From Burkholderiaceae bacterium (GTDB taxonomy: Bacteria; Pseudomonadota; Gammaproteobacteria; Burkholderiales; Burkholderiaceae_C), in contig JAIRVR010000031.1 of assembly GCA_031253795.1 (NCBI GenBank), positions 1 to 64,000 on the forward strand: a stretch of DNA of 64,000 bases, in the 5' to 3' direction. The position numbers and the translations under genes were made by a program. A model generated the notes under the pieces. The model saw nothing but the letters and a program-made list of their open reading frames with translations, had not been told where the DNA came from and did no database searches. Every line of letters begins with the position of its first letter. The stretch's first letter is position 1. Below, one piece after another: positions 18,349 through 26,454 of this stretch.

Positions 18349-19341
18349 ATGACCCGCCCCACGCCTTCCCTCCATCGCCGCCAGCTCATGGGCATGACCG
18401 CCCTGCTGGCCAGCGGCCTGGCCGGCAGCCGCCCGGCCTTGGCGCAATCGGCCTACCCCTCCCGGCCCGTGCGCATCATCGTCGCGTTCACGGCCGGCGG
18501 CACGACCGACATCCTGGCGCGCGCCGTGGCCCAGAGGCTGGGGGAGAAGCTGGGCCAGCCCTTCGTCATCGACAACAAGCCCGGCGGCGGCGGCAACATC
18601 GGCACGGCCGAAGCGGTGCGTGCCGCACCGGACGGCTACACCCTCATCGTCAATTCCGTGGGCCCCATGGCCATCAATCAGACGCTGTACCCCAAGCTGC
18701 CCCATGACCCGCTCAGGGACCTGGCGGCCGTGGTGCAGATCGCCGACGTGCCCAACGTCCTGGTGGTCCATCCCTCCGTGCCTGCCCGCAGCTTCGAGGA
18801 ATTCGTGGCCTATGTGCGGGCGCGGCCCGGCACGCTGAGCTATGGCTCCACCGGCGTGGGCACATCGTCCCATCTGTCGAGCTACATGCTGACCCAGCGC
18901 ATAGGCAGCGAGACCCTGCACGTGCCCTACAAGGGCGCCAACGCCCTCAACGACCTGCTGGCGGGGCGCCTGCAGTTCATGTTCGCCACCATTCCCTCGG
19001 TGATATCGCACATCAAGGCCGGCAAGCTGCGCGCGCTGGCGGTGTCCAGCCCCCAGCCCTCGCGCTCGCTGCCCGGCGTTCCAGCGGTGGCGGACAAGGG
19101 TTTCCCAGGCTTTGCCGCCGGCTCCTGGTTTGGCGTGTTCGCACCCAGGGGCACGCCAGCGCCCGTAGTGGAGTCGCTGAACAAGGCCGTCAACGAACTG
19201 CTGCCCTCGCTGCACGAGCAAATGATTCGCGAAGGGGCCGATCCCGTGGGCGGCTCGCCCGAACAGTTCGCCCAGTTCACGCGCCAGGAGTACGACAAAT
19301 GGAAGATCATCGTCCAGCAGTCGGGGGCCAGCGTCGAATGA
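18349..19341 (+). CDS. Bug/TctC-family periplasmic solute-binding protein
   Basis: The 330-aa protein has a twin-Arg-containing signal peptide (LHRRQLMGMTALLASG; cleavage near ALAQS). The Bug hallmarks are IVAFTAGGTTDILARAVAQ, IDNKPGGGGNIGTAEAV and LHVPYKGANALNDLLAGR. It should bind a carboxylate in the periplasm for the enzymes of this operon. AAGGAGAC precedes the ATG. The stop overlaps the start of the hydroxyacid dehydrogenase gene (ATGA), a sign of coupled translation. No membrane TctA/TctB genes are present locally. Confidence 0.92.
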   Translation: MTRPTPSLHRRQLMGMTALLASGLAGSRPALAQSAYPSRPVRIIVAFTAGGTTDILARAVAQRLGEKLGQPFVIDNKPGGGGNIGTAEAVRAAPDGYTLIVNSVGPMAINQTLYPKLPHDPLRDLAAVVQIADVPNVLVVHPSVPARSFEEFVAYVRARPGTLSYGSTGVGTSSHLSSYMLTQRIGSETLHVPYKGANALNDLLAGRLQFMFATIPSVISHIKAGKLRALAVSSPQPSRSLPGVPAVADKGFPGFAAGSWFGVFAPRGTPAPVVESLNKAVNELLPSLHEQMIREGADPVGGSPEQFAQFTRQEYDKWKIIVQQSGASVE

Positions 19342-20318
19342 AGCCCGGACAGGCCTTGCGCATTCTCCTGTCGGCCGAGGCCGGGCACCGGCTGGCGCCG
19401 GTGCTGGAGCAGGCGGCCCCTGGCCGGAATCTGCAAATCGTGCTGCCCGGCGATGGCGACGCGGACCTGGCCTTCGTATCGCGCGACGTCACCGGCCTGT
19501 CCACCAAGCACCGCGTGACGGCCGAGACCCAGCGCTTTTACGACGCACTGCGCGCAGCGCCGTCGCTGCAATGGCTGCATGTGCACTCGGCGGGTGCCGA
19601 TCGGCCCATTTACCGCGAGCTGCTGGCACGCGGCGTGGCGCTGACCACCTCGGCGGGCGCCAATGCCGACGTGGTGGCCCAGACGGCCCTGGCCGGGCTG
19701 CTGGCGCTGGCCCGGCGCTTCCCCCAGTTGCAGGCGGCCCAGCGCGCCCGCCAGTGGACGCCCCTGATACAGACCGGCCTGCCGCGCGACCTGCGCGGCC
19801 AGACCGCCGTCATCGTCGGCTGGGGTGGCATAGGCCAGCAGCTGGGCGCCGTACTGCAGCTGCTGGGCCTGCAGGTCGTGGCGGTGCGCCGTGAGGCTGC
19901 CGCGCCGCGCGCGGGTCTGCAGACCGTGTCCTACGACGGACTCGACACCGTGCTGCCGCGCGCCGACTGGCTCATCCTCGCCTGCCCTCTCACCGAGCGC
20001 ACCCAGCAACTGGTCGATGCCCGCGCCCTGGCCCTGCTGCCTGCCGGCGCCCACCTGGTCAATGTGTCGCGCGGCGAGGTCGTCGACGAGGCGGCGCTGA
20101 TCGCGGCACTGCGCTCGGGCCATCTGGCCGGGGCCTATCTGGACGTGTTCGCCCACGAGCCCCTGCCGGCCGACTCGCCGCTGTGGGACATGGACCAGGT
20201 CATCGCCACGCCCCACAGCGCAGGCTTTTCGGACGCCAACGCACGGCGCGTGGACGAGGCCTTCGTGGACAACTTCCGCCGCTGGCTGGACCGCCAGCCG
20301 CTGCTGCACCGCATCTGA
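19338..20318 (+). CDS. D-isomer-specific 2-hydroxyacid dehydrogenase
   Basis: The 326-aa NAD(P)-dependent dehydrogenase interconverts a 2-hydroxyacid and a 2-oxoacid in the cytosol. The nucleotide-binding motif GWGGIGQQLGAVLQ lies near residue 165. The substrate Arg is in VNVSRGEVVDEAAL, the acid Glu in DVFAHEPLP and the catalytic His in ATPHSAGFSD. The start chosen (MKPGQALRI, 19338) overlaps the stop of the upstream Bug gene by four bases. It resembles the GhrA-like branch with a shortened N-terminal domain. Operon context suggests it handles a hydroxy-carboxylate bound by the two Bug proteins. Confidence 0.88.
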   Translation: MKPGQALRILLSAEAGHRLAPVLEQAAPGRNLQIVLPGDGDADLAFVSRDVTGLSTKHRVTAETQRFYDALRAAPSLQWLHVHSAGADRPIYRELLARGVALTTSAGANADVVAQTALAGLLALARRFPQLQAAQRARQWTPLIQTGLPRDLRGQTAVIVGWGGIGQQLGAVLQLLGLQVVAVRREAAAPRAGLQTVSYDGLDTVLPRADWLILACPLTERTQQLVDARALALLPAGAHLVNVSRGEVVDEAALIAALRSGHLAGAYLDVFAHEPLPADSPLWDMDQVIATPHSAGFSDANARRVDEAFVDNFRRWLDRQPLLHRI

Positions 20319-20351
20319 ACCCTGCCCACCACCACAACGAGACAGACCGCC

Positions 20352-21338
20352 ATGATGAACAAACGCCATTTCCTGCACGCCACGGCCACCGCCATGGCTG
20401 CTTCCCTGCTTGCCCTGGGCGCCAGCGCCCAGGCCCAGGACTTCCCGCCCCGCAAGACCGTGACCCTGGTCGTGGGCTTTGCAGCCGGAGGTGCCGCCGA
20501 CGCGGCGGCACGCCTGATCGCCAAGAAGCTGGGCGAAAACATAGGCCAGAGCGTGGTCGTGGAAAACAAGGGCGGTGCCGGCGGCAACATCGCCCACCAG
20601 CAGGTGGCCAATGCCGCGGCCGATGGTTCGGTGCTGCTGTTCGGATCGGTGGGGCCGCTGACCATCGCGCCCCATCTGATGAAACTGCCCTACGACCCGT
20701 TCAAGGACCTGGCGCCCATTTCGGGCGGCGTCAACTTCCCCAACGTGCTGGTGGTGCACAAGGGCGTGGGCGTGAAGACACTGGCCGAATTCGTGGCCAA
20801 GGCCAAGGCCCATCCCGGCACCGTGGACTACGCCTCCACAGGCGCGGGATCGGCCTCCCACCTGGCCGGCGAACTGTTCAACCAGCGCGCCGGCATCGAC
20901 ATGGTCCATGTGCCCTACAAGGGCGGCGCGCCGGCCCTTCAGGACCTGCTGGGCGAGCGCGTGGCCAGCTACTTCGCCGCACCGCCCACGGCCCTGCCCC
21001 ACATCGAGGCCGGCAAGCTCATACCGCTGGCCACCACGGGCCTGACGCGGCCCGCCTACATGCCCGGCATCCCCACCGTGGCCGAGGCCGGCTTCCCGGG
21101 CTTCGAGGCGCTGAACTGGTATGCCTTCGTCGCGCCGGGCAAAACGCCCAAGCCCTTGCTCGACCGCTGGAACACCGAAATCGTCAAGGTGCTGGGCGAC
21201 CCCGGCGTCAGGGAGGCACTGAACAAGCATGGCCTCACGCCCCAGCCCACCACGCGCGCCGAGTTCGCGGCCTTCATGAAGAAGGAATACGAGCAATGGG
21301 GCAGGCTGGTCCGGGAGCGCAAGCTCACGGCCGAGTGA
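20352..21338 (+). CDS. Bug/TctC-family periplasmic solute-binding protein
   Basis: The 328-aa protein has a signal peptide cleaved near SAQAQDFP. Family hallmarks are VVGFAAGGAADAAARLIAKK, VVENKGGAGGNIAHQQVA and VHVPYKGGAPALQDLLGE. It is the second Bug receptor in the same operon as TcuAB. The first (18349-19341) is clearly diverged from it, so the two may bind different ligands or different forms of one ligand. It is the last gene of the operon and faces the convergent AhpD-like gene 9 bp away. Confidence 0.92.
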   Translation: MMNKRHFLHATATAMAASLLALGASAQAQDFPPRKTVTLVVGFAAGGAADAAARLIAKKLGENIGQSVVVENKGGAGGNIAHQQVANAAADGSVLLFGSVGPLTIAPHLMKLPYDPFKDLAPISGGVNFPNVLVVHKGVGVKTLAEFVAKAKAHPGTVDYASTGAGSASHLAGELFNQRAGIDMVHVPYKGGAPALQDLLGERVASYFAAPPTALPHIEAGKLIPLATTGLTRPAYMPGIPTVAEAGFPGFEALNWYAFVAPGKTPKPLLDRWNTEIVKVLGDPGVREALNKHGLTPQPTTRAEFAAFMKKEYEQWGRLVRERKLTAE

Positions 21339-21347
21339 CCCGGCGCA

Positions 21348-21848
21348 TCAGGCGCCCGGGACGGCGATGGGCTTGCGCGCCACGGGCGCTGCGAACGCGG
21401 CGCACAGGCGGTTCCAGACGTTGATGGCGCCCACGGCATAGGTCAGTTCCACGATCTCGCGCTCGCTGAAATGCGGGCGCAGGGCCTCGAAGTCCTGCTG
21501 CTCGGGGTGGGCCTGGCTCAGGCGCGTGCAGCGTTCGGCCCAGTTCAGGGCCGCGCGCTCGCGGTCGTCGTAAAAGCCGACCTCGGGCCAGGTCACGATG
21601 CTGTTGATGCGCTGCAGGTCCTCGCCCTGGGCCAGCAGTTCGCGCGTGTGCATGTCCACGCAAAACGCGCAGCCGTTGATCTGCGACACGCGCAGGAACA
21701 CCAGCTCCAGCAGGCCCAATCCCAGGCCGGACTGGCGCAGCAGGGCATTGATGCCGGCCTGGGCCTTGTACAGCTCCGGCGCCACGGCCTGGAAATTCAG
21801 GCGGGGACGGGGGGCGGCGAGCGGGCGGGCGGTGGTGGCGTGGTCCAT
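21348..21848 (-). CDS. AhpD-like carboxymuconolactone decarboxylase family protein
   Basis: The 166-aa protein belongs to the alkylhydroperoxidase AhpD core family. It has the redox Cys pair in GCAFCVDMHTRE with the proton-relay His, and an upstream Glu in LELVFLRVSQ. Members are small-molecule peroxidases or thiol-disulfide proteins, usually trimeric or hexameric in the cytosol. It is the last gene after the Bug receptor and the gamma-glutamyltransferase, 100 bp downstream of the latter, and may protect against peroxide or handle a thiol product. ATG at 21848 follows AAGGAGTT. Confidence 0.87.
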   Translation of the reverse strand: MDHATTARPLAAPRPRLNFQAVAPELYKAQAGINALLRQSGLGLGLLELVFLRVSQINGCAFCVDMHTRELLAQGEDLQRINSIVTWPEVGFYDDRERAALNWAERCTRLSQAHPEQQDFEALRPHFSEREIVELTYAVGAINVWNRLCAAFAAPVARKPIAVPGA

Positions 21849-21948
21849 GTGGAACTCCTTGCATCCATGGCGGGCCCGCCGACATGGCCGGCCCATACCC
21901 CTTAGACGCAGCACCATGCGCGCCTGTGACAGCCCGCCCGGAAAAAGT

Positions 21949-23550
21949 TCAGAACGCCACCACGCCCCCATCCTTGCGCGGGTCCGAGCCGCCGATGTAG
22001 TGCTGGCCGTCGCGCAGCACGAGCTGGGCGCCGCCGAAGGCGAACACGCCATGGCCTTCCTCGACCGTGACCTCGTGGCCGCGCTCGCGCAGCGCGGCCA
22101 CGACCCGGGCGTCGAAGCCGGGCTCCACGGCCACGCCCTTGCCACCCGTCACGCGCCAGCGCGGCGCGTCGGCCGCGGCCTGCGGGTTCTGGCCATGGCA
22201 CAGCACGCGCAAGGCCATTTGCAGATGGCCCTGGCTTTGCATGGGGCCGCCCATGACGCCGAAGGCCATTTGCGGCGAGCCGTCGGCATGCATGGCAAAG
22301 GCCGGGATGATGGTGTGGGAGGGGCGCTTGCGCGGGCCCACCTGGTTGGCATGGCCGGCCTCGGTGGTGAAGCCGTGGCCCCGGTTTTGCAGGCTGATGC
22401 CCGTTCCCGGCACGACCACGCCCGAGCCGAAGCCCATGTAGTTGGACTGGATGAAGGAAACCATCATGCCGTCGGCATCGGCCGCCGCCAGGTAGACCGT
22501 TCCGCCGGGGCGCGGCGCGCCGTAGGTGGGCAGGCTGGCGCGCTCGCTGTCGATCAGGCCGGCACGCTGGCGCAGGTAGCCGCCATCCAGCAGATGGGCG
22601 GGCTGCACGCGCATGTGCTCGCCATCGGCGTTGTATTCGTGCAGGTCGGCCAGGGCCAGCTTCATGGCCTCGATCTGCAGGTGCACGGATTGCACGCCGT
22701 CCAGCGGCTGCTCGCCGATCTGCAGGGCATCGAGCATGCCCAGGGCCATGAGCGCGGCAATGCCCTGGCCATTGGGGGGGATCTCGTGGATCACGGAGTC
22801 GCCAAAACGCCGGGACACCGTGCCCACCCAGTCGGCCTGGTGGGCGGCCAGGTCTTCCTCGGTCATCACGCCGCCGCAGGCCTGCGAATGCGCGGCCATC
22901 TGGCGCGCCAGCGCACCACGGTAAAAGGACTCGCCGCCCGTGGCAACGATGTTCTCCAGCGTGCGCGCATGGGCTTCGCTGCGGAACACCTCGCCGGCGC
23001 GGGGCGCCTGGCCACCGGGCATGAAGCACTCGGCAAAGCCGGGCTGGTCGCCGAGCTTGGCCGCGCCCAAAGCCCACAGCGTGGCGATGGTGGGCGAAAC
23101 CGCAAAGCCCTGGCGCGCATAGCGGATGGCGGGCTGGGCCAGCTGTTCGAAGGGCAGCCTGCCGAAGCGCCGGGACAGCGCCACCCAGGCCGAGACGGCG
23201 CCAGGCACGGTGACGGCGTTCCAGCCCTTTTCCGGGATGCCGCCCAGGGCGGCGAAGTACTCGGGCGTCCATCCCCCGGGCGAACGGCCCGAGGCGTTGA
23301 GGCCATGCAGTTCCTTGCCGTCCCAGAGGATGCAGAAGGCATCGCTGCCCAGGCCGCAGCCCGTGGGTTCGACCACGGTCAGCGCCATGGCCGTGGCAAT
23401 GGCCGCATCCACGGCATTGCCGCCCGCCAGCAGCATGGACAGCCCGGCCTGGGCGGCCAGGGGCTGCGAGGTGGAAACCATGTTGCGGCCCAGCACCGGC
23501 GAGCGCTGGGAGGCGTAGGGAAGGGTCCAGTCCTTGATCGTGCTTGTCAT
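21949..23550 (-). CDS. gamma-glutamyltransferase family protein
   Basis: The 533-aa Ntn-hydrolase should self-cleave into large and small subunits before T351 (GGT-VYLAAADADG), the nucleophile. The downstream NYMGFGSGVVVPGTGISLQN and the GGPMQSQGHLQ segment match the active site of this superfamily. It most resembles the YwrD-type branch rather than classical GGT, and no signal peptide is visible (MTSTIKDWTLPYASQ), so it is probably cytosolic. It lies 16 bp downstream of a Bug receptor gene, which suggests a role in hydrolysing an imported gamma-glutamyl or amide compound. The substrate is unknown. Confidence 0.9.
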   Translation of the reverse strand: MTSTIKDWTLPYASQRSPVLGRNMVSTSQPLAAQAGLSMLLAGGNAVDAAIATAMALTVVEPTGCGLGSDAFCILWDGKELHGLNASGRSPGGWTPEYFAALGGIPEKGWNAVTVPGAVSAWVALSRRFGRLPFEQLAQPAIRYARQGFAVSPTIATLWALGAAKLGDQPGFAECFMPGGQAPRAGEVFRSEAHARTLENIVATGGESFYRGALARQMAAHSQACGGVMTEEDLAAHQADWVGTVSRRFGDSVIHEIPPNGQGIAALMALGMLDALQIGEQPLDGVQSVHLQIEAMKLALADLHEYNADGEHMRVQPAHLLDGGYLRQRAGLIDSERASLPTYGAPRPGGTVYLAAADADGMMVSFIQSNYMGFGSGVVVPGTGISLQNRGHGFTTEAGHANQVGPRKRPSHTIIPAFAMHADGSPQMAFGVMGGPMQSQGHLQMALRVLCHGQNPQAAADAPRWRVTGGKGVAVEPGFDARVVAALRERGHEVTVEEGHGVFAFGGAQLVLRDGQHYIGGSDPRKDGGVVAF

Positions 23551-23566
23551 GTCGCGGCGTGGAAAG

Positions 23567-24571
23567 TTAGTCGAGGGTGATGCGATTGTCGTGAATGACC
23601 TGGGCCCAGCGGGCGCTGTCGGCCTGCACCATGGCTGCGAACTGCGCCGGCGTCCGGGGCGGGGACGCCTCCACGCCCTGCTTGGCCAGGCTGGCAACGA
23701 CCTCGGGGCTTTGCAGGGCCTTGTTGAAGGCCTGGTTGATGCGCGCCACGAGTTCGGGCTTCATGCCGGCCGGGCCATAGACGCCGAACCAGGTCACCGA
23801 GGAATAGCCGGGCAGACCGGACTCGGCCACCGTGGGCAGGTCGGGCGCCAGCGCGCTGCGCTTGTCGCCGGTCACGGCCAGGGCACGCAGGCGGCCGCTG
23901 GCCACATGCGGCATGCCCGTGGGAATGGAGTCGAACAGCAGGTGCACCTGGCCCGCCGCCAGGTCGGTGATGGACTGGGCCGTACCCTTGTAGGGCACAT
24001 GGGTCAACTGCACGCCGGCGCGCGCGGCAAAGGCCGCCGAGTTCAGGTGGACGATGGTGCCGTTGCCGCTGCTGGCGTAGTTGAGCTGGCCCGGATGGGC
24101 CTTGGCATAGGTGATCAGCTCCTGCACGCTGCGCGCGGGCAGCGAGGGCGTGACCAGCAGGATGCTGGCCGCGCCGCCGATCTGGGCGATGGGCGTGAAG
24201 TCCTTGTCGGCCTTGTAGGCCAGGCGCTGCAGGAGGTGGGGCGAGATGGCGTGGGTGCTGCTGGTGGTGAACAGCAGGGTATAGCCGTCGGCCGCTGCCT
24301 TGGCGGCCTCGGCCGTGCCGATGGTGCCGCCTGCGCCGGGCCGGTTGTCGATGACCAGTTGCTGACCCAGGTCCTGGGACACGCGCTGGGCGATGACACG
24401 CGCCACCAGGTCGGTGGCGCCGCTGGCCGGAAAAGGCACGAGCAGGCGCACGGGATGGGCGGGCCAGGCCGATTGGGCCAGGGCCGGCAGGCCGGCCAGG
24501 GCACAGGCCAGGCAGGCTGCCTGCCGCAGGGCCTGGCGGCGCGGAAATGAAACAGCAGGCCAGGCCTTCAT
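23567..24571 (-). CDS. Bug/TctC-family periplasmic solute-binding protein
   Basis: The 334-aa protein has a signal peptide (RRQALRQAACLACALAGLPA; cleavage near ALAQS). The Bug motifs are LVPFPASGATDLVARVIAQ, IDNRPGAGGTIGTAEAAK and THVPYKGTAQSITDLA. The start MKAWPAVSF at 24571 fits the signal peptide; an upstream ATG would add 13 residues. It is the first gene of the operon with gamma-glutamyltransferase and AhpD-like genes, and divergent from a LysR gene at 24695. The ligand may be an acidic amide or glutamyl derivative, by inference from the neighbour. Confidence 0.92.
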   Translation of the reverse strand: MKAWPAVSFPRRQALRQAACLACALAGLPALAQSAWPAHPVRLLVPFPASGATDLVARVIAQRVSQDLGQQLVIDNRPGAGGTIGTAEAAKAAADGYTLLFTTSSTHAISPHLLQRLAYKADKDFTPIAQIGGAASILLVTPSLPARSVQELITYAKAHPGQLNYASSGNGTIVHLNSAAFAARAGVQLTHVPYKGTAQSITDLAAGQVHLLFDSIPTGMPHVASGRLRALAVTGDKRSALAPDLPTVAESGLPGYSSVTWFGVYGPAGMKPELVARINQAFNKALQSPEVVASLAKQGVEASPPRTPAQFAAMVQADSARWAQVIHDNRITLD

Positions 24572-24627
24572 GCTCGTACTCCTATCAACGCATGGGGTGA
24601 AACAGGCCATCTTAGAAAGAGCGACCC

Positions 24628-24675
24628 TTTGCCGCCATCAGCAAATTGGCAAACCTTCGTTGCCCTGGCGGCAAA
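24628..24675. promoter_or_regulatory. candidate LysR operator region
   Basis: TTTGCCGCC (24628-24636) and GGCGGCAAA (24667-24675) form a perfect 9-bp inverted repeat with a 30-bp spacer. Inside it are further TTGGCAAA and GTTGCC half-sites. The element lies between the divergent Bug operon (start 24571) and the LysR gene (start 24695), where LysR proteins bind as tetramers over about 50 bp. Binding is inferred. Confidence 0.5.
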
Positions 24676-24694
24676 ACGGCCACAATGCGGCGGC

Positions 24695-25615
24695 ATGACC
24701 GATACCCGCCATCTGCAGCTGCAGGACACCGCGCTGCGCTACTTCCACGAGGTGGCGCAATGCGGATCGCTGACCGAGGCCTCGGCCCGCCTGCATGTGG
24801 CGGCCTCGGCCATCAGCCGCCAGATCGCGGCGCTGGAGTCCTGGATGGGCACGCCGCTGTTCGAGCGCCATCCGCGCGGCATGGTGCTGAATGCGGCCGG
24901 TGAAATCCTGGCCGACCACGCCCGCCGCGCCGGCCTGGACGCCGAACGCGCCCTGGGCGAGATCGAGGCCTTGCAGGGCCTGCGCAGCGGCCGTGTGCGC
25001 ATCGCCAGTTCGGACGCCTTCGCCAGCGAATTCCTGCCGCGCCTGTGCGCCGCCTTCCAGCGCGAGCACCAGGGCATCGTCTTCGAGGTCACGGTGCTGC
25101 CCACGCCCCAGGTGCCCGAGGCCGTGCGGGCAGGCCGTGCCGACATCGGCCTGTGCTTCAGCCGCGCCCCCGAAAAAGGCATTGCCGTGGCCTGCCGCCT
25201 GCCGGCCCCCCTGCTGGCCCTGGTGGCGCCCGGCCATGCCCTGGCCACGGCGCGGCGCATCTCGCTGGCTCAGCTGGTGCGCTACCCGCTGGCGCTGACG
25301 CCCCCCGACACCGCCGTGCGCCAGCTGCTGGACGCGGCCTGCGGCCGCCAGGGCCTGATGCTGGCCCCGGTGATGGAAAGCAACCACGGCAAGACCCTGC
25401 TGAACTTCGCGGCCCAGGGCGGCGCCGTCGCCGTGGCCAGCGAAATCGCCGCGCGCCACATGGTTGCCACGGGCGCCCTGGTGGCGGTGGCGCTCAGCGA
25501 CCGCGGCATGGACCTGCGCGACATCGAGGTCCAGACCCTGGCCGGCCGCACCCTGCCCCACGCCGCCCAGCGCTTCCTGCAGCAGCTGCAGCTGCGCCTG
25601 CCCAGCTCCTGGTGA
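24695..25615 (+). CDS. LysR-family transcriptional regulator
   Basis: The 306-aa LysR protein has the helix-turn-helix at about residues 22-45 (SLTEASARLHVAASAISRQI) and a C-terminal effector-binding domain. The start is MTDTRHLQLQ at 24695; an upstream ATG (24629) would place part of the operator inside the gene and adds atypical sequence. It is divergent from the Bug/gamma-glutamyltransferase/AhpD operon with a large inverted repeat between them, so it is very probably the regulator of that operon and of itself. The effector is unknown. Confidence 0.9.
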   Translation: MTDTRHLQLQDTALRYFHEVAQCGSLTEASARLHVAASAISRQIAALESWMGTPLFERHPRGMVLNAAGEILADHARRAGLDAERALGEIEALQGLRSGRVRIASSDAFASEFLPRLCAAFQREHQGIVFEVTVLPTPQVPEAVRAGRADIGLCFSRAPEKGIAVACRLPAPLLALVAPGHALATARRISLAQLVRYPLALTPPDTAVRQLLDAACGRQGLMLAPVMESNHGKTLLNFAAQGGAVAVASEIAARHMVATGALVAVALSDRGMDLRDIEVQTLAGRTLPHAAQRFLQQLQLRLPSSW

Positions 25616-25627
25616 ACCCGGCCCTCC

Positions 25628-26338
25628 TCAGAAGCGCAGGGCGCACAGCGCCTGCCACTGCAGGATGTCGATCTCGCCACGCTGCACGCGCACAATGCCG
25701 CGGGCCTGCAGGTCCTGCAGCAGCTGGTTGGCCGTCTGCCGCGAAATCGACAGCATGCGCGCCAGCTGCTCCTGGGTGACGCGCAACCTCGGCTGGGCCG
25801 GCAGGTCGTCCCGCCATTCGCCATAGCCGCGCGCCATGGCCACCAGTCGGCGCGCCAGGCGCTGCGGCGCCGGCAGCAGGGCCAGGTCCTCGAGAGCCGT
25901 GAAGGCCGCGCGCATGCGGCCCGACATCAGCACGCCCAGGTCATGCCAGTGAACGGGATGGCGGCCCAGCCAGTCCAGCAGCGGCTGGCGCGCCACCTGC
26001 AGCACCGTGCTGGGCTCCATGGCGTAGGCGTCGTGGGTGCGCGGCGAGCCGTCGAACAGGGCGATTTCGCCGAACCAGGTCGACGGCCCCATGCGCGTGA
26101 GCAAGGCCTCGCGCGCTTGCTCGCCCAGGCCGCCCACGCCCGAAAAGCCGATGCTGCCTTGCAGCACGGCGAACAGCCCGCCCTCCAGCGCATCGCCGCG
26201 CAGGAACAGGGCCTCGCCGGCATCGAGCGGGCGCGGCTGGCCCAGGGCCAGCAGTTGCTGGGCGAATGCGGGAGCCAGGCCGCTGAACCAGCGTCCGGCC
26301 AACAGCACCGGCAGATGGGGTGGGATGCAAGTCTCCAT
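25628..26338 (-). CDS. Crp/Fnr-family transcriptional regulator
   Basis: The 236-aa protein has an N-terminal cyclic-nucleotide-binding-like beta-roll (about residues 15-130; STWFGEIALFDGSPRTHDAY) and a C-terminal winged helix (about 150-230; EQLARMLSISRQTANQLLQD). It lacks the N-terminal Cys cluster of FNR, so it is not an oxygen-sensing Fe-S protein. The phosphate-cassette-like FGEIALFDGSPRTHDA is similar to the cAMP-binding motif but not diagnostic. It is divergent from the alkyl sulfatase gene and may control it. It ends 12 bp from the convergent LysR gene. Confidence 0.86.
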   Translation of the reverse strand: METCIPPHLPVLLAGRWFSGLAPAFAQQLLALGQPRPLDAGEALFLRGDALEGGLFAVLQGSIGFSGVGGLGEQAREALLTRMGPSTWFGEIALFDGSPRTHDAYAMEPSTVLQVARQPLLDWLGRHPVHWHDLGVLMSGRMRAAFTALEDLALLPAPQRLARRLVAMARGYGEWRDDLPAQPRLRVTQEQLARMLSISRQTANQLLQDLQARGIVRVQRGEIDILQWQALCALRF

Positions 26339-26404
26339 GGGACAACGGGATGCAGGGAAATGCCGGCTTCAACGTCGGCTGGCCGACAGACCAAGCCCGG
26401 CCAT

Positions 26405-26420
26405 GGCCGTATTTTCGGCC
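26405..26420. promoter_or_regulatory. inverted repeat between the Crp-like and sulfatase genes
   Basis: GGCCG (26405-26409) and CGGCC (26416-26420) are inverted with a 6-bp AT-containing spacer, 35 bp upstream of the sulfatase start. It has the symmetry and spacing of a Crp-type site but not the TGTGA half-site. It is a candidate operator only. Confidence 0.3.
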
Positions 26421-26454
26421 GGTATCGCAGACATCCGCCAGGAGACCCGTTCCC

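Noticed and set aside
25628-26338. The Crp/Fnr-family gene as the FNR acting on the box at 40312-40325
   Set aside because: It lacks the N-terminal Cys cluster needed to hold the oxygen-sensing iron-sulfur centre.
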